From assembly GCA_027858355.1 (NCBI GenBank), contig JAQICW010000365.1, positions 1-6,661 of the forward strand: DNA of 6,661 bases. Reading direction: 5' to 3'. The notes beneath the pieces were generated by a model. It saw only the letters and a list, made by a program, of their open reading frames with translations. It had not been told where the DNA came from and searched no databases. The stretch is from Desulfobacula sp. (GTDB lineage: Bacteria; Desulfobacterota; Desulfobacteria; Desulfobacterales; Desulfobacteraceae). The translations under genes and the position numbers were made by a program. Below, piece by piece: positions 6,624 through 6,661 of this stretch (position 1 is the stretch's first letter; the number at the start of each line of letters is the position of its first letter).

Positions 6624-6661
6624 ATGATTTCACTGGATCAAAATTTTCTCATACTGATTTT
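6624..6661 (+). CDS. tadC: Start of the next gene, probably TadC, cut by the window edge
   Basis: An ATG at 6624 opens a frame that stays open to the edge (MISLDQNFLILIF, 12 full codons and a partial one). AAGG at 6611-6614 stands 9 bases before it, and the gap from the tadB stop is 19 bases, like the other junctions here. The residues turn hydrophobic at once, as expected for the first membrane segment of TadC, the second platform protein. The assignment rests mainly on conserved gene order, because too little sequence is present to show the T2SSF domain. Confidence 0.65.
   Translation, partial: MISLDQNFLILI

Overview
The window is a single-direction, tightly packed segment of a tad/flp locus, which encodes the machine that builds Flp (type IVc) pili. 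All genes lie on the + strand. The order is canonical: prepilin peptidase (tadV/cpaA, 5' end cut off), periplasmic assembly protein (rcpC/cpaB), outer-membrane secretin (rcpA/cpaC), a small lipoprotein, the MinD/ParA-like localisation ATPase (tadZ/cpaE), the motor ATPase (tadA/cpaF), the inner-membrane platform protein tadB, and the first 12 or so codons of the next gene, most likely tadC. No rRNA, tRNA, insertion sequence, phage gene or CRISPR array is visible.

The base composition is moderately AT-rich. Two genes appear to use TTG starts behind strong Shine-Dalgarno sequences, and the proteins look like the Tad sets of Gram-negative bacteria, since a secretin and a lipoprotein are present. 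My impression is a Desulfobacterota (Desulfobacterales-like) or related proteobacterial genome, but this is only a guess from protein character.

Layout: 1-308 peptidase remnant; 326-1217 rcpC, with its frame broken at a run of five G; 1249-2658 secretin; 2690-2974 lipoprotein; an 86-bp gap carrying a 13-bp duplication; 3061-4197 tadZ; a 94-bp gap almost filled by five copies of a 14-bp tandem repeat that ends at the ribosome binding site of tadA; 4292-5623 tadA; 5642-6604 tadB; 6624 onward the tadC start. There is no gene-free stretch above 300 bases.

Working model from the known system: TadV matures the Flp pilin (not in this window). TadA hydrolyses ATP and, with TadB and TadC in the inner membrane, extrudes the pilus. 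RcpC and the RcpA secretin carry it across the periplasm and outer membrane, and TadZ places the machine in the cell. I see no wholly new system. The points worth a second look are the 14-bp repeat array in front of tadA, the frameshift in rcpC, and the poorly characterised lipoprotein.
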